NCBI RefSeq assembly: GCF_031455295.1
Contig: NZ_JAVDSL010000002.1
Coordinates: 62,001-126,000 of the forward strand
Source of the DNA: Leifsonia sp. 1010
GTDB lineage: Bacteria > Actinomycetota > Actinomycetes > Actinomycetales > Microbacteriaceae
Direction: 5' to 3'
Length of the DNA stretch: 64,000 nt
Of the stretch, positions 52,712 through 60,831 are shown piece by piece. A program made the translations under genes and the position numbers. Every line of letters begins with the position of its first letter. The stretch's first letter is position 1. Under the pieces are notes generated by a model that was given only the letters and a program-made list of their open reading frames with translations, did no database searches and was not told the DNA's origin.

Positions 52712-53542
52712 CTACGCCGCCGCCTGGGCCAGCGCCCAGTCGAGCGTCACGCCGAGGGCGGTCAGTACCGAGATGTGTCCCTCTCGCGGGCGGATCCAGA
52801 GCTCGGCGTCGGGGAGGCGTTCGAGGAGGGAGGCCGCGTGCTGGGGAGGGACGACACGATCGGAGTCGCCCTGCACGAGGAGGACCGGCGGCCGGACGGA
52901 ACGCAGATCGAAGCCCCACGGCGAGACGTAGGCCAGGTCGTCGTCGGCCTCGCCTGCCGGGCCCTCCGCGGCCCCGGCGCCCGCGTCGGCGCCGAGCGGA
53001 CCCCAGTCGGCATTCAGCGTGTCGTAGTCGCGCGGAGTGAATGACTCGGGATCGAACTCGGCGGTCTCGGCGTAGGCCAGCCGGGCCTCGCGACCGGAGA
53101 GGGCGGAGCGCAGACCGCCGGGGGACGCCATCCCGGAGAACCAGTCGGGGGAGCCGTCGAAGGGAGAGAGGCCGGCGAGCGTGACGATCGCGGCCACTCG
53201 CGCAGGGTCTAGGGCTCCCAGCGCGAGAGCGTGCGGGCCGCCCCCGGACGCGCCGACGGTGACGAACCGTTCCACGCCGAGGAGGTCGGCCACGGCGAGG
53301 ATGTCGAGCGCCGCATCCGCGATCGAACGCCCAGGGCGGACGTCCGAGCCGGGATAGCCGGGCCGGGTGACGGAGAGCACGCGCATCCCGCGCGCCTCGG
53401 CGGCAGCGGCCACCGGCGCGATCACCGCGCCGGTCTGCGGGGTGCCGTGGTGCCAGACGAGCACCGGGGCATCCGGGGCGCCGCCCGTGTCGAAGAAGCG
53501 GAGCGCTCGGCCGTCGGCGGTGCGCACGTCCTGCCGGGTCAC
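52712..53542 (-). CDS. Alpha/beta hydrolase
   Basis: A 276-residue alpha/beta hydrolase. The oxyanion-hole region is LVWHHGTPQTG, the nucleophile serine is in VGASGGGPHAL (GxSxG), the acid is in LLVQGDSDRVV and the histidine is near REGHIS. The GTG start at 53542 overlaps the deaminase stop (GTGA) and so is translationally coupled to it. Residues upstream of this start are the shadow of the neighbour. The substrate is not predictable. Confidence 0.92.
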   Translation of the reverse strand: MTRQDVRTADGRALRFFDTGGAPDAPVLVWHHGTPQTGAVIAPVAAAAEARGMRVLSVTRPGYPGSDVRPGRSIADAALDILAVADLLGVERFVTVGASGGGPHALALGALDPARVAAIVTLAGLSPFDGSPDWFSGMASPGGLRSALSGREARLAYAETAEFDPESFTPRDYDTLNADWGPLGADAGAGAAEGPAGEADDDLAYVSPWGFDLRSVRPPVLLVQGDSDRVVPPQHAASLLERLPDAELWIRPREGHISVLTALGVTLDWALAQAAA

Positions 53543-54555
53543 GCCTGCCAGCCGTCCAGCTCGGCGAGGAGTTCCGCCTTGCGGACGTCCGACGCGAACG
53601 ACGCCTCGATCGAGGTGCGGGCGAACCGGCGGGCCTGATCCGCGGAGAGGCCCAGCGCATCCCGGACCGCGGCGAAGTTCTGCCCGACGTAGCCGCCGAA
53701 GTACGCGGGGTCGTCGGAGTTCACGGTGACGCGGACGCCCGCCGCATCCAGCCGGTGCAGGGGGTGGTCGCGGAGGTCCGGCGTCGCCTGCAGGCGAACG
53801 TTCGAGAGGGGGCACACGGTGAGCGGGATGCGCTCCTCCGCCAGCCGCGCGACGAGCTCCGGATCCTCGATCGAGCGGATGCCGTGGTCGATGCGCTCCG
53901 CGTGCAGCAGGTCGAGCGCCTCCCGCACGTACGCGGGCGGGCCCTCCTCGCCGGCGTGCGCGACCGCGTGCAGGCCGCGGGCGCGGGCGCGGGCGTAGAC
54001 GCCCTCGAAGAGCGACGGCGGGTAGCCGACCTCGGCGGAGTCGAGTCCGACACCGACGATGCGGTCCGTGCGGCGGAGCCCGGCGGTCAGGGCCTCCTCG
54101 GCGGAGGCGACCGGCTGATCGCGCAGGAAGCAGAGGATGAGGCCACCGGACATCCCGACCTCGCGCTCGGCCTCATCCAAGGCGTCGCCGATGCCGTCCA
54201 CGACGTCGTCGAACGCGACACCGCGCGAGGTGTGCGCCTGCGGGTCGAAGAACAGCTCGGCGTGACGGACGCCCTGCGCGTGCGCGCGGCGGAGGTAGCG
54301 GCGCGTCAGCTCCGCGAAGTCCTCGCGGGTGCGCAGCACGGCCATCGTCGCGTAATACAGGTCGAGGAACGACTGCAGGTCGTCGAAGTCGTACTGCGCC
54401 GACAGCTCCTCGACCGTCGCGTAGGGGAGGTCGATGCCGTTGCGGTCGGCGAGCTCGAACGCGAGCTCCGGCTCCAGCGTCCCTTCGATGTGGAGGTGCA
54501 GCTCGGCTTTCGGGAGGGAGTTCAGGGCGTCGTCGGTGAGGGCGTCGTCGGTCAT
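53539..54555 (-). CDS. add: Adenosine/adenine deaminase family enzyme
   Basis: A 338-residue deaminase. It opens LPKAELHLHIEGTLEPEL with the zinc HxH, and shows VAHAGEEGPP, RIDHGIRSIED, TVCPLSNVRL and NSDDPAYFGG, where the zinc ligands and catalytic Glu/Asp lie. The stretches LILCFLRDQP and VGLDSAEVGYPPSLF follow the adenine deaminase (Aah1) branch rather than adenosine deaminase, so adenine may be the true substrate. ATG 54555 is used, with GGAGG upstream. The alpha/beta hydrolase follows with an overlap. Confidence 0.9.
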   Translation of the reverse strand: MTDDALTDDALNSLPKAELHLHIEGTLEPELAFELADRNGIDLPYATVEELSAQYDFDDLQSFLDLYYATMAVLRTREDFAELTRRYLRRAHAQGVRHAELFFDPQAHTSRGVAFDDVVDGIGDALDEAEREVGMSGGLILCFLRDQPVASAEEALTAGLRRTDRIVGVGLDSAEVGYPPSLFEGVYARARARGLHAVAHAGEEGPPAYVREALDLLHAERIDHGIRSIEDPELVARLAEERIPLTVCPLSNVRLQATPDLRDHPLHRLDAAGVRVTVNSDDPAYFGGYVGQNFAAVRDALGLSADQARRFARTSIEASFASDVRKAELLAELDGWQA

Positions 54556-54623
54556 GCTCCGATCCTCCCACCGACGGACGGGGTTGCGCCGCACGGATGA
54601 CGCGGCGGGAGCGCGGGTCCCGT

Positions 54624-54629
54624 TAGCCT
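54624..54629 (+). promoter_or_regulatory. Leaderless -10 element of the DUF2809 gene
   Basis: TAGCCT ends exactly six bases before the ATG at 54636, and there is no ribosome site. Confidence 0.5.
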
Positions 54630-54635
54630 CGCGTC

Positions 54636-55082
54636 ATGAGACGTCGTATCGCGCTTGCCTGCGTCGGCGTCGCGCTGGTCGTCGTCGGAGTCACCGACGC
54701 GCGCGGGATGCACGGAGCGGTCGCGGCCTTCGTCGGCGACGCGCTCTACGCCGCACTCATCGTGGTCGTGATCGCGTTCCTCTCTCCACGTGCGTCCGCA
54801 GTGGCTGTGGCCGTTGCCGCCTTCGCCGTGTGCGCCGCCGTCGAGCTGTTCCAGCTGACCGGGGTGCCCGCAGCTCTGGCGGACGCCGTTCCGGCCGTCG
54901 CGCTGGTGCTCGGCACGACCTTCCAGTGGACGGACCTGGTGGCGTACGCGATCGGCGCGGCGCTGGCGGGAGCGGTGGATGCGGTCAGCCGACGCGCAGC
55001 AGGATCTTCCCGCGGTGGGCCGACGACTCCATCCGCCGGTGCGCGGCCGCCGCATCCTCCAGCGGGAACACCGAGTCGATGA
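54636..55082 (+). CDS. DUF2809-type small membrane protein
   Basis: A 148-residue protein with four hydrophobic segments in the first 118 residues, and the pattern VELFQLTGVPAALADAVPAVALVLGTTFQWTDLVAYAIG (read in parts), which is the DUF2809 signature. The tail (about 25 residues) is Arg/Pro/Ser-rich. The last 98 bases overlap, antisense, the 3' end of the quinone oxidoreductase gene. That overlap zone encodes only the polar tail, so the true stop could be meant to lie earlier. Function unknown. Confidence 0.78.
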   Translation: MRRRIALACVGVALVVVGVTDARGMHGAVAAFVGDALYAALIVVVIAFLSPRASAVAVAVAAFAVCAAVELFQLTGVPAALADAVPAVALVLGTTFQWTDLVAYAIGAALAGAVDAVSRRAAGSSRGGPTTPSAGARPPHPPAGTPSR

Positions 55083-55965
55083 CCGGGCGCACGCGGCCGT
55101 CGGCCAGCAGCGGCCACACGTTCGCACGCACGGCTGCGATGATCGCGACGCGCTCGGCGAGCGGCCGGGCGCGCAGCGTGGTGCCGTGGATGCTCGCGCG
55201 CTTCCGCATGAGCAGCCCCATGTCGACGGCGGCGGGAGTTCGATCGCGGACGGCGATGGACAGGATGCGGCCACCCGTCGTGAGAGCGTCCAGGTCGCGT
55301 GCGATGTACGCGCCGCCGACGATATCGAGCACCACATCCACTCCGCGTCCGTCGGTGAAGGCCCGAGCGGCCTCGACGAAGTCCTGCGTGCGGTAGTCGA
55401 CCGCGGCGTGCGCGCCCACCTCGCGGCAGAACGCCGCCTTCTCCTCGCTGCCCGCCGTGGCGATGACGTCCGCGCCGAGTACGCGGCCCAGCTGGATGGC
55501 CATGGTCCCGATGCCGCTCGACCCGCCGTGGACGAGCAGGGCTTCGCCCGCGGCGAGCCGCCCGAGGTCGAAGACGTTCGACCAGACGGTTGCGGCGACC
55601 TCGGGCAGTCCGGCCGCCTCGACCAGGTCGACCGAGTCCGGCACGGGAAGGACCAGGCCGGCGTCGACCGTGACCAGCTCGGCGTAGCCGCCTCCCGGGA
55701 GCAGGGCGCAGACGCGGTCTCCGACGTGCCAGGCGTCGACGCCGTCTCCGAGCGCGTCCACGACGCCCGAGACCTCGAGCCCCGGCCAGTCGGGTGCGCC
55801 GGGCGGCGGGGGATAGTACCCGCGCCGCTGACTCAGATCGGCGCCGTTGAGCCCGGCGGCCGTGACGCGGATCCGGACCTCGCCGGCCGCGGGCACCGGG
55901 TCGGGCCGCTCGGCGAGGGTCAGCGCGTCCGCGTCTCCCGGCTCCGGCACGACGACGGCGCGCAT
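54985..55965 (-). CDS. Zinc-type alcohol dehydrogenase family quinone oxidoreductase
   Basis: A 326-residue MDR-superfamily NADPH:quinone oxidoreductase (PIG3-like). Features are the start MRAVVVPEPGDADAL, AAGLNGADLSQRRGYYPPP, the nucleotide fold VHGGSSGIGTMAIQLGR (glycine-rich) and DVVLDIVGG. No zinc-cysteine cluster is present, consistent with the zinc-free quinone oxidoreductase type. The stop-to-start distance with the upstream ABC permease is one base (ATG overlap), so it may be co-transcribed with that exporter pair. Confidence 0.92.
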   Translation of the reverse strand: MRAVVVPEPGDADALTLAERPDPVPAAGEVRIRVTAAGLNGADLSQRRGYYPPPPGAPDWPGLEVSGVVDALGDGVDAWHVGDRVCALLPGGGYAELVTVDAGLVLPVPDSVDLVEAAGLPEVAATVWSNVFDLGRLAAGEALLVHGGSSGIGTMAIQLGRVLGADVIATAGSEEKAAFCREVGAHAAVDYRTQDFVEAARAFTDGRGVDVVLDIVGGAYIARDLDALTTGGRILSIAVRDRTPAAVDMGLLMRKRASIHGTTLRARPLAERVAIIAAVRANVWPLLADGRVRPVIDSVFPLEDAAAAHRRMESSAHRGKILLRVG

Positions 55966-57221
55966 CAGGCGCCCCTCGCAGGCTGGGTCGGCTCGACGCG
56001 GTCAGCGCGGCGGCCCAGCACATCCCGGATCCGCACCTTGCTCGAGTACTCGATCGATCCGTACCGGAACAGCCGGACGGCGATGCGCAGCACGATGACG
56101 GAGAGCACGAAGAGTTCGACGATGATGATGATCGCCTGCCACAGCGGTAGCGACCCGAAGGCGTTGAGGATCAGCGCCGTGATGGGGGCCGTGTACGGGA
56201 AGTACGCCAGCAACTGCACGATCGGCGAGTTCGGGGAGCTGATGGCGAAGCCCGACGCATACAGCGGGATGACGACGGCGAAGATCACCACGGAGAACAC
56301 CGGCGCCGCATCCTTCGCTGTCGGCATGACGGCGCCGACGGCCACCAGCGTTCCGGTGAACAGGGCGAACCCGCCGATCAGGATGAGCGCGCCGACGATC
56401 ATCTTCTGCGGATCGAACACGAGCCCGCTGAGGTCGAAGTTCGGCAATTGCAACTGATCGCGGAAGAACAGGTACCCGATGAGCATGGGCAGCGCGAACA
56501 CCGCCAGCTGGATGATGCCGATTGCGAAGAGCGAGATGACCTTGCCGAGAAGCAGGTTCGTCGGGTTGATCGTCGTCAGGATCATCTCCGTGACGCGGTT
56601 CTCCTTCTCCTCCAGCGTGGAGTTGAGCATCTGGTTGCCGAGGAACACGATGACGATGAAGAAGGCGGCCAGGAACACGAGGGCCGGGAGGATCGCTTCG
56701 AAGCCTGGCGCCCGCTTGCCGTCGGCGAATGTCGTGGTCGAGGTCTTCACATCCCCGCGGAGCACGGCGACATCGGTCGGGCTGTCCAGCTTCTGCTCGA
56801 CGCTCGCCGAGAGGAGCGACTCGGCGACGGCCGAGTACTTGCTGTTCTGGAAGACGCCGGAGTCCTCACCGTAGACGCGGACGGTCTGCTTCGCGGGATC
56901 GGCGGGGTAGGCGAAGTAGGCGGGCGTTCCGCCGATCTGGACCTCCTCGACCCCCTCCGCCTCGGAGGTGATCTGCGTGCCGCCGTACTGCTTCGCGATC
57001 GTCGCGTCGATGAGGCCGGAGTCGTCGGTGTAGAGGAACTCGAAGCGCGAGTTCTTCTGCTGGTCGGCGGTGTTCGCGGTCGACACGTTCGAGGCGATGA
57101 TCAGGCCGCCGAGGCCGAAGACGAGGATCGGGATGATGAGGGTGATCGCCCAGAACCGCCGCTTCGTGATCGTGCGGCGGAACTCGAACGAGATGACGGT
57201 GCTCAGATTGTGGCGGGCCAT
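55965..57221 (-). CDS. ABC-2 type exporter permease (NatB-like)
   Basis: A 418-residue permease with an N-terminal helix, a large extracellular region (about residues 50-170), and five to six C-terminal helices. The cytoplasmic start FEFRRTITKRRFWAITLIIP and the later NSTLEEKENRVTEMILTTINP are the hallmark of NatB-type permeases. It is two bases from its ATPase gene and overlaps the oxidoreductase gene. NatAB systems export sodium or act on antimicrobial compounds. Confidence 0.9.
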   Translation of the reverse strand: MARHNLSTVISFEFRRTITKRRFWAITLIIPILVFGLGGLIIASNVSTANTADQQKNSRFEFLYTDDSGLIDATIAKQYGGTQITSEAEGVEEVQIGGTPAYFAYPADPAKQTVRVYGEDSGVFQNSKYSAVAESLLSASVEQKLDSPTDVAVLRGDVKTSTTTFADGKRAPGFEAILPALVFLAAFFIVIVFLGNQMLNSTLEEKENRVTEMILTTINPTNLLLGKVISLFAIGIIQLAVFALPMLIGYLFFRDQLQLPNFDLSGLVFDPQKMIVGALILIGGFALFTGTLVAVGAVMPTAKDAAPVFSVVIFAVVIPLYASGFAISSPNSPIVQLLAYFPYTAPITALILNAFGSLPLWQAIIIIVELFVLSVIVLRIAVRLFRYGSIEYSSKVRIRDVLGRRADRVEPTQPARGA

Positions 57222-57223
57222 GG

Positions 57224-58159
57224 TCAGTCCTCCTCGCGGCTCTCGGCGCCGTAGACCTCGACGAAGATGTCGTCGAGCGACTTCCGGGTGGGGGAGAAGC
57301 GGGAGACGGGAATGCCCGCATCCACGAGCCCTCGCAGGATCGCCGAGGGGTCGACGCCGTCCACGGCCTCCAGTTCGGCGTGGCCGCTCTCATCCGACAG
57401 GATGCGGTAGGCGGGCGAGTCGGGCAGGCGCTCGGTGTCGTGGTCGACCTGGACGATGGTGCCGCCGAACTGCTCCTGCACCTCCTCGACCGTGCCGTAG
57501 GCGCGCGCGCCGCCGTCTTTCAGCAGGATGACGCGGTCGCAGAGCCGCTCGACCTCCTCCATCTGGTGGGTCACCATCATGACGGTGGAGCCCGCGCGCT
57601 TCTGGTCGTCGATGATGTCCATCAGCAGACGGCGGTTCACCGGGTCGAAGCCCTTCGTCGGCTCGTCGAGGATGAGCAGCTCCGGATCGTTCATGATCGT
57701 CACGCCCAGCTGCACCTTCTGCTGCTGGCCGCCGGAGAGCTTGTCGAGCCGCACCTTCTCCTTGTCGCCGATCCCCACGCGTTCGAGATACGAGCGGGAC
57801 CACCGCCTGGCCTGCTCGGCGCCGAGGCCCTTGAGTCGACCGAAGTAGACCATGACATCGATCACGGACTCCTTCTTGTAGAGCCCGCGCTCCTCCGGCA
57901 GGTAGCCGAGGCGCTCGCCGGCCTCCGGGCTGAACGGCTTGCCGTCGATGTGCAGGACGCCCGCCGTCGGCTGGTAGATGCCGAGCAGCGCGCGGATGGT
58001 GGTGGTCTTGCCGGAGCCGTTGCTGCCGAGGAACCCGAACGTCTCGCCGCGGTTGATGTCGAAGGACAGATCGCGGATCACCGTCGTACGCCCGAAGTCC
58101 ATCCGGAAGTTCGCGATGTGGACCAGCGGCTCCGTCGTCGTGGGGGTCTGTGCGCTCAT
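57224..58159 (-). CDS. ABC transporter ATPase (NatA-like)
   Basis: A 311-residue ATPase with Walker A GSNGSGKT, signature LSGGQQQK, Walker B LLILDEPTKGFDP and His-loop MVTHQM. The C-terminal 80 residues form a regulatory domain (RILSDESGHAELEAVDGVDP), typical of the NatA / CcmA group. The ATG at 58159 is preceded by TAGGCT seven bases upstream, a leaderless promoter. The permease follows after two bases, and the inositol-phosphatase-family gene lies just upstream. Confidence 0.92.
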   Translation of the reverse strand: MSAQTPTTTEPLVHIANFRMDFGRTTVIRDLSFDINRGETFGFLGSNGSGKTTTIRALLGIYQPTAGVLHIDGKPFSPEAGERLGYLPEERGLYKKESVIDVMVYFGRLKGLGAEQARRWSRSYLERVGIGDKEKVRLDKLSGGQQQKVQLGVTIMNDPELLILDEPTKGFDPVNRRLLMDIIDDQKRAGSTVMMVTHQMEEVERLCDRVILLKDGGARAYGTVEEVQEQFGGTIVQVDHDTERLPDSPAYRILSDESGHAELEAVDGVDPSAILRGLVDAGIPVSRFSPTRKSLDDIFVEVYGAESREED

Positions 58160-58166
58160 CGGGGTC

Positions 58167-58172
58167 AGCCTA
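58167..58172 (-). promoter_or_regulatory. Leaderless -10 element of the NatA-like gene
   Basis: TAGGCT on the minus strand (58172-58167) ends seven bases before the ATG at 58159 and overlaps the stop of the preceding gene, so the exporter has its own promoter. Confidence 0.5.
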
Positions 58173-58985
58173 GGGCAGCGGCCCGGCGTCGGCGAGCGCC
58201 TCGAGCAGCGCAGGATGCAGCAGGCCGTTCGAGGCGAGCGACGACCCGTTGCCCGGGCCGGGTGTGCCGTCCACCGACGTGAACGTGCCGCCCGCCTCCT
58301 CCACGATGGGGATGAGCGCGGCGAGGTCGTAGGTCTTCACGCCGAACTCGGCCACCGCATCCACCAGTCCCTCGGCCAGCAGCATGTACGACCACATGTC
58401 GCCGTACGCGCGGTCGCGCCAGATACGGCGGGTGAGGGCGATGAGGCGGTCGAGGTAGCCGGCTTCGTCCCACTGGGCGATGCTCTGGAAGCTGAGTGAC
58501 GCGTGCTCGAGGTCGGCGACGCCGGAGACACGGATGCGGCGCGGCTCGGCGCCGGGCGCATCCGTCGTCCATGCCCCGCCGCCGGTCACCGCCCACCAGC
58601 GCCGGCCGAGCGCGGGGGAGCTGACGACGCCGACGCGTGGGACGCCGTCAACGGCGAGGGCGATCAGCGCGCCCCAGACCGGCACCCCGCGCAGATAGTT
58701 GGCGGTGCCGTCGATCGGGTCGATGATCCACTGACGGGTGGTGTCGCCCTCTGTTCCGTACTCCTCGCCGAGGATGCCGTCTTCCGGGCGCTCGGCGGCG
58801 ATCGTCTCGCGGATGGCGCGCTCGACCGCGAGGTCGGCCTCCGTCACCGGCGAGCGGTCGGGCTTGGTCTCGACGTGCAGGTCGCGGTCGAGGAAATGCG
58901 TCAACGAGATGCGGTCGGCCTCTTCTGCGAGCCGGAGGGCGAGGTCGAGGTCGGCGGCGAGGGCGGTGGATGCGGTGTCGGGCAC
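58170..58985 (-). CDS. Inositol monophosphatase family enzyme, likely histidinol-phosphatase (HisN) type
   Basis: A 271-residue inositol-monophosphatase-fold phosphatase. The metal ligands are in GEEYG (Glu), WIIDPIDGTANYLRG (two Asp), and YGDMWSY with the final YDLAALIPIVEEAGG. SPVTEADLAVER precedes them. The WxIDPIDGTxN signature is common to the superfamily; the FWAL-like ending and substrate-site residues fit actinobacterial histidinol-phosphatase HisN, but inositol or fructose bisphosphate cannot be excluded. The GTG at 58985 follows TAGGCT by six bases. Confidence 0.88.
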   Translation of the reverse strand: MPDTASTALAADLDLALRLAEEADRISLTHFLDRDLHVETKPDRSPVTEADLAVERAIRETIAAERPEDGILGEEYGTEGDTTRQWIIDPIDGTANYLRGVPVWGALIALAVDGVPRVGVVSSPALGRRWWAVTGGGAWTTDAPGAEPRRIRVSGVADLEHASLSFQSIAQWDEAGYLDRLIALTRRIWRDRAYGDMWSYMLLAEGLVDAVAEFGVKTYDLAALIPIVEEAGGTFTSVDGTPGPGNGSSLASNGLLHPALLEALADAGPLP

Positions 58986-58991
58986 GATCCG

Positions 58992-58997
58992 AGCCTA
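58992..58997 (-). promoter_or_regulatory. Leaderless -10 element of the inositol-phosphatase-family gene
   Basis: TAGGCT on the minus strand (58997-58992) ends exactly six bases before the GTG at 58985. Confidence 0.55.
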
Positions 58998-59044
58998 GCG
59001 TCGCACCCTTGGCAGCCGGGGTGCCGGAGGGTACCTGTGGAAAC

Positions 59045-59392
59045 ATGCGAAAGATCGTGTACGCAGGCTCAACGTTCTATACCGGGGATGCGCTCGCGGA
59101 AGCGCTGATGGACTACGCGCGGGCACTCGCCCGGCACGATATCGCCGACACGATCTTCGTGCCGGGACGCACGATGCAGGGAGACACGGACAAGGTGGAG
59201 CTGCTCATCGGACCCGCGAGCCAGATCGTGAGCGAGCCGGTCGAGCTCATGGGGGTCGAGATCGAGGACGACGAGCTGGTCGCGCAGTTGCGGAGCCTGA
59301 CCGCGCAGCTGGCACCGCGGAAGCCCACGGCCGAGCCGGCCGACGGCTCCGGTGACGGGCGCGACGGCCGTCCCTTCGACGACATGCTCTAA
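59045..59392 (+). CDS. Small conserved hypothetical protein
   Basis: A 115-residue protein beginning MRKIVYAGSTFYTGDALAEALMDYA, with a middle region FVPGRTMQGDTDKVELLIGPASQI and an acidic Gly/Asp-rich tail. The pattern IVYAGSTFYTG and conserved GP are seen in small actinobacterial proteins I recall as hypothetical. ATG 59045 is chosen, although no ribosome site is strong. It is divergent from the phosphatase. Function unknown. Confidence 0.75.
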   Translation: MRKIVYAGSTFYTGDALAEALMDYARALARHDIADTIFVPGRTMQGDTDKVELLIGPASQIVSEPVELMGVEIEDDELVAQLRSLTAQLAPRKPTAEPADGSGDGRDGRPFDDML

Positions 59393-59498
59393 GGGGCCGC
59401 CCGCCCCGCGCACGACCGCGGCCTCCCGCCGAAGCTTGTTGCCCGGCGCCGCCTCCCAATACGCTCGCGGTAGCCCTGCGGGGCGGAGCGGAGGCACC

Positions 59499-60602
59499 AT
59501 GCGTTTCATCCGGCGACCCGTGAGTGCGCGGGAGCGTGCCGCCGCCGCTGCCCCGGAACCCCCGATGCGCCGCAGCCCGTTCCTGTTCGGCTACCTGATC
59601 GCGCTCGGGGCCATCGGCGCGGTCGCGACCGGCTACATGCTGTACGGCCTGCGCTCGATCATCTTCTCGGTCTTCCTGGCGATGTTCGCGACCGTCGGAC
59701 TCGATCCCCTCATCCGCTGGTTCCAGCGCCGCGGGATGCGCCGCGGCTGGGCCATCACCACCGTCATCCTCATCATCGTCGCCGTGCTGGTCGCGATCAT
59801 CTGGGTGGTGGTGCCGCTCATCGTCCAGCAGATCTCGTTCCTGGCGGCGGCCGTCCCGCAGGAGATCACGAAGCTTCGCGCCGAGGGCTGGTTCGACACC
59901 GTCAACGACGCGAGCAACGGGGTGGTCGGGCAGGTCGTCTCGTGGATCTCCGAGCAGGTGCAGAACCCGCAGACGTGGGCGACCATCGGCAACGGGCTCG
60001 TCGGGTTCGGCCTGTCGGTGCTGAACGCGGTCACCACCGGCTTCTTCATCGCCATCCTCACCATCTACTTCATCGCCTCCTACGACTCCACCAAGCAGGC
60101 CGCGTACCGGCTGGTGCGCCGCTCGCACCGCGACCGGTTCGAGAGCTACGCCGAGCGCATCCTGCAGAACTTCGGCAAGTACCTGAGCGGGATGGTCGTG
60201 CTGGCGTTCTGCAACTCGGTCTTCAGCCTCATCCTGCTTCTCGCCACCGGTGTCCCCGGCGCATTCCTCATCGCGCTCGCCGCGTTCTTCATCACGCTCA
60301 TCCCGCTCATCGGGACGGTGCTGACGACGGCCGTCATGTCGGTGCTCGCGTTCATCCACTCGCCGGTCAGCGGCGTGGTGGTGCTCGTGCTGATGCTCGT
60401 CTACATGCAGGTGGAGGCGTACATCCTCACGCCGCGGGTGATGGGGAAGGCGGTGCAGGTGCCCGGATCGGTCGTCCTGATCTCGGCGCTCGCCGGTTCG
60501 ACGCTGTTCGGTCTGCCCGGAGCGCTCGTCGCCATCCCGATCTCGGCGGGCATCATCCTCATCATCAAAGAGGTCGTGATGCCCCGGAAGGAGCTCCGCT
60601 GA
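59499..60602 (+). CDS. AI-2E family transporter
   Basis: A 367-residue membrane protein with eight hydrophobic segments of the AI-2E (TqsA-like) family, which are permeases, many now seen as ion or metabolite exporters. Typical is the N-terminal YMLYGLRSIIFSVFLAMFATVGLDPLIRWFQRRGMRRGWA and the late LMLVYMQVEAYILTPRVMGKAV (read in parts). ATG 59499 is the start; GGAGGCACC precedes it. A 147-base upstream in-frame region is not part of the gene. The ligand is unknown. Confidence 0.9.
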   Translation: MRFIRRPVSARERAAAAAPEPPMRRSPFLFGYLIALGAIGAVATGYMLYGLRSIIFSVFLAMFATVGLDPLIRWFQRRGMRRGWAITTVILIIVAVLVAIIWVVVPLIVQQISFLAAAVPQEITKLRAEGWFDTVNDASNGVVGQVVSWISEQVQNPQTWATIGNGLVGFGLSVLNAVTTGFFIAILTIYFIASYDSTKQAAYRLVRRSHRDRFESYAERILQNFGKYLSGMVVLAFCNSVFSLILLLATGVPGAFLIALAAFFITLIPLIGTVLTTAVMSVLAFIHSPVSGVVVLVLMLVYMQVEAYILTPRVMGKAVQVPGSVVLISALAGSTLFGLPGALVAIPISAGIILIIKEVVMPRKELR

Positions 60603-60679
60603 ACCGAGCGATCCTCGATTGGCGAGAACCGCGAAACGGATGCTAATGTTGAGCCTCGGTTCGGGAAACCGGATCGGAT

Positions 60680-60755
60680 GCGCCTCTAGCTCAATCGGCA
60701 GAGCAATTGACTCTTAATCAATGGGTTCAGGGTTCAAGTCCCTGGGGGCGCACCA
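60680..60755 (+). tRNA. tRNA-Lys (CTT)
   Basis: A 76-base cloverleaf, acceptor GCGCCTC paired with GGGGCGC, anticodon CTT in loop CTCTTAA, T-loop GGTTCAAGTCC, and an encoded CCA (60753-60755), unlike the other two tRNAs in the window. Confidence 0.96.
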
Positions 60756-60758
60756 ACG

Positions 60759-60795
60759 GAAAGCCCGGTCACATGTAGCGTGCGGCCGGGCTTTC
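60759..60795 (+). terminator. Terminator after tRNA-Lys
   Basis: A hairpin with arms GAAAGCCCGG (60759-60768) and CCGGGCTTTC (60786-60795), starting three bases after the tRNA. It also faces the 3' end of the convergent desaturase gene. Confidence 0.85.
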
Positions 60796-60831
60796 TCGTG
60801 TGTATTGCGCACCGCGCTCGCAACGCGGCCC

